A DNA stretch of 64,000 nucleotides from the NCBI RefSeq assembly GCF_016907715.1, contig NZ_JAFBCM010000001.1:5084001-5148000 (forward strand), in the 5' to 3' direction. A program made the position numbers and the translations under genes. Shown one piece after another: positions 50,911-59,265 of the stretch (the first letter of the stretch is position 1; the number at the start of each line of letters is the position of its first letter). The notes beneath the pieces were generated by a model. The model ran no database searches. It saw only the letters and a program-made list of their open reading frames with translations, and was not told the DNA's origin. Source of the DNA: Tenggerimyces flavus (lineage in GTDB: Bacteria; Actinomycetota; Actinomycetes; Propionibacteriales; Actinopolymorphaceae).

Positions 50911-52436
50911 CCCAGCGCTCCTTCCTCGTCGAACACGATCTTCCCGCGAACGACCGTGCGCAGGCATTTCGGCGCCGTCTCGCCCTCGGCGAGGGCGGGG
51001 AACGCGGACGTGTCCCACACCGCGTACGAGGCAAGTTGGCCTTGACGCAGCTCCCCCGCGTCGTCGACACCGGCGGCGCGCCAGCCGCCGACCGTGTGCG
51101 CGGCGAACGCGACGTCGACCGGCAGCCGCTCGTTCTCGTTGTGGTGCAGGACGGCCGCGCGTACGCCACCCCACGGGTCGAGCGGCGTGACCGGCGAGTC
51201 GGAGCCGAACGCGAGCGTGATCCCGGCGGCGTGGAAGCTTCGCAGCGGGTTCGACGCGAGAGCGCGCTCGGCGCCGAGCCGTTCGGCGTACATCTTCTCC
51301 GTCCCGCCCCAGGCGGCGTCGAACGCCGGCTGCACGCTGGCCACGACGCCCCACTCGGCGAGGTCGGTGAGCGACGTGAGGTCGATCAGCTCGACATGCT
51401 CGAGCCGATGCCTCGCGGCACGGACAGCCTCGATGCCGATCTCCTTCACCGCAAGGCGAAACCCGTCGACCGCGCTGGCCGTGCCCGCGTCGCCGATGCA
51501 GTGGTAGCCGGCCTGTAGTCCTGCCCGCGTGCACGCCACGACGTGCGCGGCGACGGCTTCGGGGTCGAGGTAGCGGTGCCCGCGGTGCTCCGGCCGGTCG
51601 GCGTAGTCGGCCTGCAGCGCGGCCGTACGCGAGCCGAACGCGCCGTCGACGTTCAGATCGCCGGCGGCTCCACGGAAGCCGAGCTCGCGGGCGCGTTCGA
51701 CTCCCCCGGTGCTGACGTGCTCGCCCCAGTACGGGATCACGTCGAGGATCGGCACCTGCTCGCCGATCTCGCGGATCAGCTCGAGGTCGCCGGGCGCGTT
51801 GAGGTGCGGTGCGGAGAGCTCGTGCACGCTGCCGAGCCCGACCTCGACGGCTTCGGCCAGTGCGGCGACGAGCGAACGCTTCACCTGGCTCTTGGTGGTG
51901 AGCGCGCTGATCACGTCGCGGACGAGGTGGTGGGCGTCGCGTTCGACCCGTCCGGTGCCGTCCCATCCCTCGGCCTCGGCGATGCCGGGAACGTGGTCGG
52001 CGAGCGCCGCCGAGACGATGCCGGAGTGCCCGTCGACCCGGGAGAGGTAGACGTGCCGACCGGGTGCGGCGCGGTCGAGCTCGGCGGCGGTGGGCAGCGT
52101 GCGGTCGGACCAGGTGGTCTCGTCCCAGTTGAAGCCGAGCAGGACGCCGACGTCCTGTGTACGAGCCCGTTCGGCGATCGCGTCTAGGACGTCGCTAGCC
52201 CGCGTCGCCACGGCGAGGTCGACGCTGCGCAGCCGGACTCCGGTCTGCGACAGGTGCACGTGCGCGTCGACGAACGCGGGCGTGACGAGCCTGCCGCCGA
52301 CGTCGAGGACCGTGTCGGCCTGGTCGACGTAGCGGCTCGCCTCGGCGTCGTCGCCGACCCAGCCGACGCGGTCGCCGTCGATCAGCATGGCAGTGCCGAA
52401 CGGAGAGAGGGCGGCGTTGCGCAGGAGCGTTCTCAT
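50907..52436 (-). CDS. Amidohydrolase family protein (YtcJ-like, amidohydro_3)
   Basis: A 509-residue amidohydrolase. The metal His pair is in TPAFVDAHVHLSQTG, further ligands in YHCIGDAGTASAVD and RHRLEHVELID, and the last Asp in LAFGSDSPVTPLDPW. This arrangement is the YtcJ group, whose substrates are mostly unknown. It lies between an ArsR-type regulator and kamD, coupled to kamD by an ATGA overlap. It may release a lysine derivative or lactam for the pathway, but that is inference from position. The ATG start was chosen over a TTG two codons earlier. Confidence 0.87.
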   Translation of the reverse strand: MRTLLRNAALSPFGTAMLIDGDRVGWVGDDAEASRYVDQADTVLDVGGRLVTPAFVDAHVHLSQTGVRLRSVDLAVATRASDVLDAIAERARTQDVGVLLGFNWDETTWSDRTLPTAAELDRAAPGRHVYLSRVDGHSGIVSAALADHVPGIAEAEGWDGTGRVERDAHHLVRDVISALTTKSQVKRSLVAALAEAVEVGLGSVHELSAPHLNAPGDLELIREIGEQVPILDVIPYWGEHVSTGGVERARELGFRGAAGDLNVDGAFGSRTAALQADYADRPEHRGHRYLDPEAVAAHVVACTRAGLQAGYHCIGDAGTASAVDGFRLAVKEIGIEAVRAARHRLEHVELIDLTSLTDLAEWGVVASVQPAFDAAWGGTEKMYAERLGAERALASNPLRSFHAAGITLAFGSDSPVTPLDPWGGVRAAVLHHNENERLPVDVAFAAHTVGGWRAAGVDDAGELRQGQLASYAVWDTSAFPALAEGETAPKCLRTVVRGKIVFDEEGALG

Positions 52437-52490
52437 CCGCAAATTCTTCCGGTCAGAGCGAGCGACAGCTGTAATTCTTTCCGCACAACT

Positions 52491-53507
52491 TCAGTATGAC
52501 GCAACGTCGTTCTGCGGTCGGCTCCGATGGGCCTCGATCACGCTGTCCGCGAGGTCGGTGCGACGGTAGAGCACCGAACGGCCGTTCCGCCACGACCTCA
52601 CCAACCCGCTGCGACGCAGTACGGCGAGGTGCTGGCTCACCGCCGGCGGACTCTGCCCGAGCTGGACCGACAGCTCGGTGGTCGACAGCGGCAGCTCCAG
52701 GCTGAGCAGGATCGCGGCGCGGCTGCGGCCGATCAGCGCGCCGAGGGCGTCCTCGTCGGTGACGTACTCGTCCGGTGGCCTGCCCCAGACGTTGCCGACG
52801 CCGCGGGCGCCGTACGTCAGCGTGGACGGGCCGCGGGTGCCGGGCACGAACACGATGTTCGGCCAGGTGAACACCGACGGTACGAGCACGAGTCCGGCGC
52901 CGGCGAGGTCCTCCTGCGCGCTGAACCTGGTGCCGATCTGCAGTTCCTCGCCTTCGAGGCTGATCTCGGCGTGCAGCCCGGACAGCATCGCCTCGACGCC
53001 ATGTCTCGTCAGCTCTGCCGCCCGGAACGCGACGTCGTCGTCGAGCACGGGGCGGATGCGGGCCCAGAACGGCTCGATCGCGACGCGCCAGTAGCGATGG
53101 AGCGCGTCTGCGACCAGCGGCGGTCCGGCCGAGCCAGCGGCGATCAGCCGGTGCGCTTCGGGTGTGAGCGGCTCACCGTTCTGGACGAGCTCGAGCTTCT
53201 CGCGCAGCAGGTCCGGTGAGATGGCGGCGACGACGTCGAGCTGGCTCTCGATCGTGGTCGCGGGGCTGCTCGCGCTGTCGAACAGATAGGACGGCACGAA
53301 CGGGGTGCCGGGGATGACCGCGCGGAGCATCGCGGTGTCGACGTTCGCCTTGGCGAGCTTCGGTTCGACCTGCTCGTACCAGGCGCGATGCACCGGCGGG
53401 ATCCGTCCGCGGGCGAGCAGGTAGAGGCTCTCGCCGACCTCGGCGAGCGGGGAGAACGCGAACCGCATCCGGCCGAGGTCCGCCTGCCTCATCCGGATCT
53501 GAATCAT
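52491..53507 (-). CDS. ArsR-type winged-helix regulator with DUF5937 domain
   Basis: A 338-residue protein. The first 240 residues look like DUF5937 (MRFAFSPLAEVGESLYLLARG at residues 13-35, then helical), and the end holds an ArsR winged helix: GRSRAAILLSLELPLSTTEL and SPPAVSQHLAVLRRSGLVRS. It is the likely regulator of the downstream amidohydrolase-kamDE-kal operon, 54 bp away on the same strand. DUF5937 is an actinobacterial domain without known ligand; lysine or a derivative is a reasonable guess. Start at MIQIRMRQ fits the family. Confidence 0.85.
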   Translation of the reverse strand: MIQIRMRQADLGRMRFAFSPLAEVGESLYLLARGRIPPVHRAWYEQVEPKLAKANVDTAMLRAVIPGTPFVPSYLFDSASSPATTIESQLDVVAAISPDLLREKLELVQNGEPLTPEAHRLIAAGSAGPPLVADALHRYWRVAIEPFWARIRPVLDDDVAFRAAELTRHGVEAMLSGLHAEISLEGEELQIGTRFSAQEDLAGAGLVLVPSVFTWPNIVFVPGTRGPSTLTYGARGVGNVWGRPPDEYVTDEDALGALIGRSRAAILLSLELPLSTTELSVQLGQSPPAVSQHLAVLRRSGLVRSWRNGRSVLYRRTDLADSVIEAHRSRPQNDVASY

Positions 53508-53601
53508 GCGGCGATCGTAAGCGCCTCGGACCGAGTTGCGGACCATTAAGCAGCGGCGGAATCGTTGCCGCCTCGTCGCGGGCGGCCGGATCGTTCGCCA
53601 C

Positions 53602-54744
53602 GTGAAGAAGACTCTTGTGGTTCTCGCCGGCGTCGCGCTCGTCGCGACCGGCTTCTCCTACCCCTCGACGCCGCGCTTCGAGTTCGACACGCTCGCGCCG
53701 CTGGGCGGCCGGACCGCGATCGGCTCGTCCATCGACTCCCGCGGTGTCGTCGCCGGGACGTCCACCACGACCGGGACCGCCAAGCACGCGACGGTCTGGC
53801 GGAACGGCAAGGCGCGCTCGCTTGGCACGCTGGGAGGCCCGGGCTCGAGCAGCGCGGTGCTGTGGCCGAGCTCCGGACGCGTGATCGCCGGGATCACCCA
53901 GACGGACAAGCCCGACCCGAACAACGAGTCGTGGAGCTGCGGAGCGTTCTTGCCCGCCCGGCCGGGCTACGCGTGCGTCGGTTTCGCCTATGTGGACGGG
54001 AAGATGCGGGCGCTGCCGACGTTGGGCGGGCCTCACGGGTTCGCCGCAGGTGCGAACTCGCGAGGCCTCGTCGCGGGGTGGGCCGAGGAGAACATACGGG
54101 ACTCGTCGTGCGTGGGGACGCAGGTGCTGCGGTTCCGCGCGACGGTGTGGGACGTACGGACGATGCGGGCTCGTGAGCTGCGGCCGCTGCGTGGAGACAG
54201 CGTCTCGGCCGCTACCGGGGTGAACGATCGCGGGCGTGTCATCGGGATCTCCGGGGCGTGTGACCAGGCGGTCGGCCGTGGGAGCGCGCGGGAACCCGTG
54301 GTGTGGGACCACGGAAAGCCGCGTGCGTTGACTGATCTCGGCGGGATCGCCTGGGACACGCCGATGGACCTGAACGAACGTGGTGACATCGCTGGCTTCG
54401 TGAACCGGTCCGCCGCTGATGGCGCGTCGCTGAAGCCGCTGCCGGTGTGGTGGTCGGCGTCCGGTCGGCTGCACCGGTTGACGTTGCCGTCCGGCTACAC
54501 GTTCGGGCAGGCGTTGGGCATCAACGAACGGCGACACGTCGTCGGCGTGGCCTTGAGCGAGGACTTCTCCCAGTGCGCCGCGGTGCTGTGGCGTTCGGAC
54601 AGCAAGCCGATCGTGCTCGAGGACAAGTCGGGGCGGCTCCAGCCGTGTGACGCGAACGCGATCAACGACCGCGGTCAGATCACCGGCGACGCGACGCACG
54701 TGAAGTCGGGCGCGACGGTCGGCTTCCTAGCTACGCCGCGCTGA
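53602..54744 (+). CDS. Secreted HAF-repeat protein
   Basis: A 380-residue exported protein. A hydrophobic signal (VVLAGVALVATGFS) is followed by about seven HAF-type repeats, each LGG...A..IN..G.VVG, for instance LGGPHGFAAGANSRGLVAG and LGGIAWDTPMDLNERGDIAG. The repeats probably form a beta-propeller-like domain outside the cell. No catalytic residues can be identified, and the role is unknown. The GTG start was chosen because it opens the signal peptide. Its end overlaps the convergent small membrane protein by 14 bp. Confidence 0.83.
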   Translation: MKKTLVVLAGVALVATGFSYPSTPRFEFDTLAPLGGRTAIGSSIDSRGVVAGTSTTTGTAKHATVWRNGKARSLGTLGGPGSSSAVLWPSSGRVIAGITQTDKPDPNNESWSCGAFLPARPGYACVGFAYVDGKMRALPTLGGPHGFAAGANSRGLVAGWAEENIRDSSCVGTQVLRFRATVWDVRTMRARELRPLRGDSVSAATGVNDRGRVIGISGACDQAVGRGSAREPVVWDHGKPRALTDLGGIAWDTPMDLNERGDIAGFVNRSAADGASLKPLPVWWSASGRLHRLTLPSGYTFGQALGINERRHVVGVALSEDFSQCAAVLWRSDSKPIVLEDKSGRLQPCDANAINDRGQITGDATHVKSGATVGFLATPR

Positions 54745-55093
54745 GCGCCAACCGGCGGGTGGAGCGCATCCAGAGGAACCCGACCACGACGAGCTGAACG
54801 GCAGCGGCACCGAGCACGCCGACCAGCTCCCACGGGTCACTCGGAACCCCGGTGGCCGCGAGGCTCTCGATGCGCTCACCCCAGGCGATCCACACCAGTC
54901 CGGCGGCACCGCCCGGCCAGATGATTGTGGCCAGGAGCTTCTCGGGCACCGTCCATCGTGCTGAGGCCCACAGCAGCGCTGCTCCGATGACCCAGCCGAG
55001 CAGGGACGCCAGGCCGCCCAGCACGAGGAGAGCAAGGGTCACGACCTCGAGGCCCCGTGGGTGGAAGAAGGAGCTCTGCGGGCCAGTTGTCAT
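54731..55093 (-). CDS. Small membrane protein of unknown function
   Basis: A 120-residue protein with three hydrophobic segments (about 17-45, 54-72 and 86-110) and short charged ends. I recognise no family. Its composition is typical for actinobacterial integral membrane proteins. It lies between the HAF-repeat gene (convergent) and kdd (same strand, 46 bp upstream), so it may be co-transcribed with kdd, but a role in lysine breakdown is not indicated. Confidence 0.7.
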   Translation of the reverse strand: MTTGPQSSFFHPRGLEVVTLALLVLGGLASLLGWVIGAALLWASARWTVPEKLLATIIWPGGAAGLVWIAWGERIESLAATGVPSDPWELVGVLGAAAVQLVVVGFLWMRSTRRLALSAA

Positions 55094-55139
55094 CGGTCCC
55101 CCCGGTTCTCGACTGGCCCTTTCCTACCAGCGGCGCGGG

Positions 55140-56162
55140 TCAGGTGGCGAGACGTTCCTCGAACAACTTCCGGACGCCGGGCTCGGTGCGGAGTAGGTCG
55201 AGGGCCAGGTCGGCGTGGCCAGGGACGTACCCGTTGCCGATCAGCATCGTGAGGTCGGCCGCCAGGCCCTCGGCTCCGAGGGCGGCGGCGCTGAACGAGG
55301 TGGCCATCGAGAAGAAGATCACGGTGCCGCCGGCGGCTGTGGCGAGGATCGCGCCGCCCTCGCAGCCGGGGGCGTCCACGCAGACGATGGTGACGTCGGC
55401 CGGACCGCCCGCCTGCTCGACGGCTGCCGCCACGGCCACCGGGTCGCGGGCGTCGGCGAGCACGACTTCGTGGGCGAGTGCCGCGCTGTCGAGCGCGGCG
55501 CGCTCCCGTTCGATCGGCACCACGCCGATCACGCGCCCGGCCCCGGCGCGGCGGGCCGCGGCGAGGGCGAGCGAGCCGGACTTGCCCGCTGCGCCGAGGA
55601 CACAGACGGTCGGCTTGGCGTACGTGCTCACCACGCGGGCGGTGAGCGCCGGGGCGCCGCACACGTCCATCACGGCGAGCGAGAGCGGCGCCGGCAGATC
55701 CGGCGGGAGCTTCGCGGCGATCGACCGGCCGAACAGGATTGCATAGCCGTCGCACGGCACCTGTTCCGACGCGCCGTCCCACCGGGCCAGGCCGTCCTCG
55801 ACGACCAGAGGTGTCAGCGTCAGCGAGACCAGCGTCGCGATCCGGTCGCCCTTGGCGAGGCCGAGCGGTGACTCGGGGCCGACCTCCTCGACGGTGCCGA
55901 CCAGCATGCCGCCCGAGCCGGTGATCGGGTTGTGCATCTTGCCCCGGTCTTTGATGATCTCGCGGACGGTCGCCCGGACGGCCTCACGGTCTCCCCCGGC
56001 CTGCTCGGTGAGCTGCCGGAACGAGGCCGCGTCGAGGTTGAGCCGTTCGACCCGTACGCGCACCTCGTCGGGCCAGAGTTCCGACCTCGTGTCGAGCCGT
56101 TCCGCCGCCTGCGGCAGCGCGCCGGCGGGCGCGAGGACACGATGCAAACCGATCGCGGACAA
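55140..56162 (-). CDS. kdd: L-erythro-3,5-diaminohexanoate dehydrogenase
   Basis: A 340-residue NAD-dependent dehydrogenase of the medium-chain-like fold, matching Kdd. It has the substrate part FRQLTEQAGGDREAVRATVR and the block MHNPITGSGGMLVG, and a Rossmann site VCVLGAAGKSGSLA. It oxidatively deaminates 3,5-diaminohexanoate to 5-amino-3-oxohexanoate, the third step of the lysine pathway. The start is TTG: a strong ribosome site GGAGGTGA (complement of 56169-56176) lies six bases before it. It diverges from kamA, so the two share a promoter region of 79 bp. Confidence 0.93.
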   Translation of the reverse strand: MSAIGLHRVLAPAGALPQAAERLDTRSELWPDEVRVRVERLNLDAASFRQLTEQAGGDREAVRATVREIIKDRGKMHNPITGSGGMLVGTVEEVGPESPLGLAKGDRIATLVSLTLTPLVVEDGLARWDGASEQVPCDGYAILFGRSIAAKLPPDLPAPLSLAVMDVCGAPALTARVVSTYAKPTVCVLGAAGKSGSLALAAARRAGAGRVIGVVPIERERAALDSAALAHEVVLADARDPVAVAAAVEQAGGPADVTIVCVDAPGCEGGAILATAAGGTVIFFSMATSFSAAALGAEGLAADLTMLIGNGYVPGHADLALDLLRTEPGVRKLFEERLAT

Positions 56163-56241
56163 AACGGGTCACCTCCGAGACATCTTCCTGCCAACAGCAC
56201 TACTGACTGTAATTCCTCCGGCCGTATGCCATTATTGCGGT

Positions 56242-57666
56242 ATGACATCCAATGGTCAGCCCTACGAGTACAGGTACCACGAGCTCGTCGAGCCGGACTG
56301 GACACGCCTGCCTGGATGGCGCGATGTCACGGCCGCCGAGTGGGAGTCCGCGCAGTGGCAGCGGGCGCATTGCGTGAAGAACGTCAAGCAGCTCCGCGAG
56401 GTGATGGGAGACCTGCTCGACGAGTCGTTCTACGCCGACCTGGAACGTGACCAGGCCGAGCGCGCGACGATGTCGATGCTGCTGCCCCCGCAGATGCTGA
56501 ACACGATGGCGTCGACCGCGGAGCCGACGACCGACGCGTTCTATGCGGACCCCGTACGCCGGTACATGCTGCCGGTCTACTCCGACCGCCGTTCGGACTG
56601 GCCGTCGCACCCGCGCGCGTCGCGGGACTCGCTGCACGAGCACGAGATGTGGGCGACCGAGGGCCTCACTCACCGGTACCCGACCAAGGTGTTGGCCGAG
56701 ATCCTGCCGACGTGCCCGCAGTACTGCGGCCACTGCACGCGGATGGACCTCGTCGGCAACTCCACGCCGCAGGTCGACAAGCTGAAGTTCGCGCTGAAGC
56801 CGGTCAACCGGCTGGACGCGATGCTCGACTACCTGCGCCGCTCCCCCGGCGTCCGCGACGTCGTGGTGTCGGGCGGCGACGTGGCCAACATGCCGTTCCC
56901 GCGGCTGGAGTCGTTCGTCGACTCGCTGCTGGAGATCGAGAACATCCGCGACATTCGCCTTGCCACGAAGGCGTTGATGGGCCTGCCGCAGCACTGGCTG
57001 CAGGATGACGTCGTCGCGGGGATGGAGCGGCTCGCCACCAAGGCGCGCTCGCGTGGGGTGATGATCGCGATCCACACCCACGTCAACGCCGCCACCTCGG
57101 TGACGCCGCTGGTGGCCCGGGCCGCGCGGACGATGCTCGCGACCGGGGTGCGCGACGTCCGCAACCAGGGCGTGCTGATGCGTGGGGTGAACGACTCCAT
57201 CTCGCAGCTCCTGGATCTGAGTTTCGCCTTGCTGGATGGGGCATCGATCACGCCGTACTACTTCTACATGTGCGACCTGATCCCGTTCTCCGAGCACTGG
57301 CGGGTGTCGGTTCGTGAGGCACAGCACCTGCAGCACGGGATCTTGGGCTACCTGCCGGGCTTCGCCACGCCGCGGATCGTGTGCGACGTGCCGTACGTGG
57401 GGAAGCGGTGGGTGCACCAGGTGTCTGAGTATGACGAGATGCGTGGGATCTCTTACTGGAAGAAGAACTACCGCACGGGTATCGAGGCTCCGGATGATGC
57501 GGCGCTGGATCGGACGTATGAGTACTACGACCCGATCGACACCCTGTCTGCTGAGGGTCGCGCTTGGTGGGCTGAGCACGGCGGTGAGCACTTGGCTGCT
57601 GCGGAGCAACGGGCCGCGGAGTCGCGTGAGGCGTCGGTCAAGCAGCTGCTGATCGAGGCCATCTAG
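56242..57666 (+). CDS. kamA: Lysine 2,3-aminomutase-family radical SAM enzyme
   Basis: A 474-residue radical SAM protein. The 4Fe-4S cluster cysteines are C158, C162 and C165 in LPTCPQYCGHCTR, the barrel has VVVSGGDVANMP and QGVLMRGVNDS, and PYYFYMCDLIPFSEHWRV follows. It converts L-lysine to L-beta-lysine using SAM and PLP. It differs from clostridial KamA in the cluster motif and by lacking the GGGGK PLP loop; the corresponding place has CDVPYVGKRW with K388 as candidate. The neighbouring kdd and nearby kamDE/kal support the aminomutase role. A CATTAT element seven bases before the ATG suggests a leaderless transcript. Confidence 0.88.
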   Translation: MTSNGQPYEYRYHELVEPDWTRLPGWRDVTAAEWESAQWQRAHCVKNVKQLREVMGDLLDESFYADLERDQAERATMSMLLPPQMLNTMASTAEPTTDAFYADPVRRYMLPVYSDRRSDWPSHPRASRDSLHEHEMWATEGLTHRYPTKVLAEILPTCPQYCGHCTRMDLVGNSTPQVDKLKFALKPVNRLDAMLDYLRRSPGVRDVVVSGGDVANMPFPRLESFVDSLLEIENIRDIRLATKALMGLPQHWLQDDVVAGMERLATKARSRGVMIAIHTHVNAATSVTPLVARAARTMLATGVRDVRNQGVLMRGVNDSISQLLDLSFALLDGASITPYYFYMCDLIPFSEHWRVSVREAQHLQHGILGYLPGFATPRIVCDVPYVGKRWVHQVSEYDEMRGISYWKKNYRTGIEAPDDAALDRTYEYYDPIDTLSAEGRAWWAEHGGEHLAAAEQRAAESREASVKQLLIEAI

Positions 57667-57730
57667 GCAACGTCTGCACGGCATGTCCTGCCGTGTGTCC
57701 TGTCAGCTCAGGTCACGAGCCCGAACCGTC

Positions 57731-57771
57731 CGGGGAGTAAGCCACGTGCACGACACGCAGCTTGCTCCCCG
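57731..57771. terminator. Hairpin after kamA
   Basis: CGGGGAGTAAGC (57731-57742) pairs with GCTTGCTCCCCG (57760-57771) with one mismatch across a 17-base loop. It lies 64 bp after the kamA stop and before the convergent reductase gene, so it can serve as a two-way terminator. Confidence 0.6.
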
Positions 57772-57870
57772 ACACGGACGGCACCCTGTGGAGAAGGATC
57801 CAGCCCCAAGGTTCGGGTAGCGGTCAGTTTGCACCGTGCGGTGCTATGAGGATTCGCATGCTCCTTGAGC

Positions 57871-58446
57871 TCAGCGACGGACGCGATAGCGGATGTGGGT
57901 GGCTTCAGGGGTGTCGATCACGCGGACGATCTCCAGTTCGATCTCCGCTGGCAGGACGTCGAAGAGTCGACGTCCTCGACCCAGGAGCACGGGGATCTGA
58001 TGGATTTGCAGTTCGTCCAGGACTCCGGCCTCGAGTGCGCGCCGGGCGACGTAGCCGCCGACCACGTAGACGTCTCGGTCTCCGGCTGCTTCCTTGGCTT
58101 GTTTGATCGCGCTTTCGATTCCGTCGTTGACGTACGTCACTTTCGGGTATCCCCAACGGGCAGGCGGGGGTGGTGGGCGGTGACTGGGCACGAAGATTGG
58201 GGAACCGCCGGGATGTTCACCGCCCCAGTGATCCATCAGTTCGGCGGTACGTCGTCCCGCGACGGTCGCCCCGCACGCGTTCAATTCGTCGCCCAGCTCT
58301 TGGACCGACGCGGACAGTGATGTGGACTCCCCGCCAGAACCGTGCCAGTCATGCAGCCGGGTTCCATCCTCACCGCCGAGCACATCGTTTTCGTCGGCGA
58401 TGTAGCCGTCGAGCGACATCGACATGAAGAGAATCGACTTGGACAT
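57871..58446 (-). CDS. Dihydrofolate-reductase-like (RibD_C) protein, paralogue 1
   Basis: A 191-residue RibD C-terminal/DHFR-fold protein. It starts SKSILFMSMSLDGYIAD, typical of YwjB-like members, and has GATVAGRRTAELMDHWGG, YVVGGYVARRALEAG and ELQIHQIPVLLGRGRRLF. It should bind NADPH; the reduced substrate is not known. It is about 60-70% similar by eye to the next gene on the same strand, so the pair arose by tandem duplication. It converges with kamA. Confidence 0.9.
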   Translation of the reverse strand: MSKSILFMSMSLDGYIADENDVLGGEDGTRLHDWHGSGGESTSLSASVQELGDELNACGATVAGRRTAELMDHWGGEHPGGSPIFVPSHRPPPPPARWGYPKVTYVNDGIESAIKQAKEAAGDRDVYVVGGYVARRALEAGVLDELQIHQIPVLLGRGRRLFDVLPAEIELEIVRVIDTPEATHIRYRVRR

Positions 58447-58591
58447 TTCCTACTCTCCTTTGTTGTGAACGGCCGAGTGCCAACTCAGTCGAGCTGGAGC
58501 CTGTGCGTGCACCCGCGATGGCCGGGGCGGTGGCACTGCAACGATCCGACGATAGGAAAGGCCTCGATGGCGCCCTCAAAGCTCAGAGGCG

Positions 58592-59176
58592 TCAGCGGCG
58601 GACTCGGAAGCGGATATGGGTCGCCGTCGGCGTGTCGATCACACGAATGATGTCCAGCTCGATCCGGGACCCCAGGACCTCGAACTGGCGGAGTCCTGCG
58701 CCGAGCAGCACCGGGATCTGGTGGATCTGCAGTTCGTCCAGCACCCCGGCCTCGAGTGCCCGTTGCGCCGTGTACGCGCCGTGCACGAACACGTCTCGGT
58801 CGCCGGCCGCGGTCTTGGCCTGCGCCATCGCGCTCTCGATCCCGTCGGTCACGTACGTCACCATCGGATACTTGGCCGCCGCGGCCGGGGCGGGGCTATG
58901 GCTGACCACGACGATCGGAGTGCCGTGATGATCACCGCCCCAGTGGTCGACCTGTTCCACGGTGCGCCGTCCCGCCACTACCGCACCGGTCGCGTTCATC
59001 GCGTCCTCCATCTCCTTGAGGGCAGCAGCAGATCGCGCGTCGCCGGCCGCGGGGTTCGACCACTCGTGCAGCCGTTCCACCGCACCGTCGTCACCACCGG
59101 GATTGTCCGGTCCGTCGTTCAGTCCAGCGATGAACCCATCCAACGACATCGACATGAACAGCACCGACGCAGACAT
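58592..59176 (-). CDS. Dihydrofolate-reductase-like (RibD_C) protein, paralogue 2
   Basis: A 194-residue protein, paralogous to the preceding entry: ASVLFMSMSLDGFIAG, GAVVAGRRTVEQVDHWGG and ELQIHQIPVLLGAGLRQF correspond block by block. The ATG follows AAGGAG at a distance of eight bases. The paralogues are separated by 145 bp, enough for a second promoter. A Lrp/AsnC gene diverges upstream, which makes it the probable regulator of the pair. The reaction is unknown. Confidence 0.9.
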   Translation of the reverse strand: MSASVLFMSMSLDGFIAGLNDGPDNPGGDDGAVERLHEWSNPAAGDARSAAALKEMEDAMNATGAVVAGRRTVEQVDHWGGDHHGTPIVVVSHSPAPAAAAKYPMVTYVTDGIESAMAQAKTAAGDRDVFVHGAYTAQRALEAGVLDELQIHQIPVLLGAGLRQFEVLGSRIELDIIRVIDTPTATHIRFRVRR

Positions 59177-59265
59177 CAACCCGGCTCCTTGATCTTGGCT
59201 TCACACGTATCCGTCCCGGCAACAGTAGGTCCGGACGAGGCGGTGCGACTTGCAACTTTTCGACA

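Noticed and set aside
48211-57666. Secondary-metabolite cluster built on beta-lysine (streptothricin/viomycin type)
   Set aside because: Kdd, KamDE and Kal continue beta-lysine to CoA intermediates, and no peptide synthetase or related genes are present.
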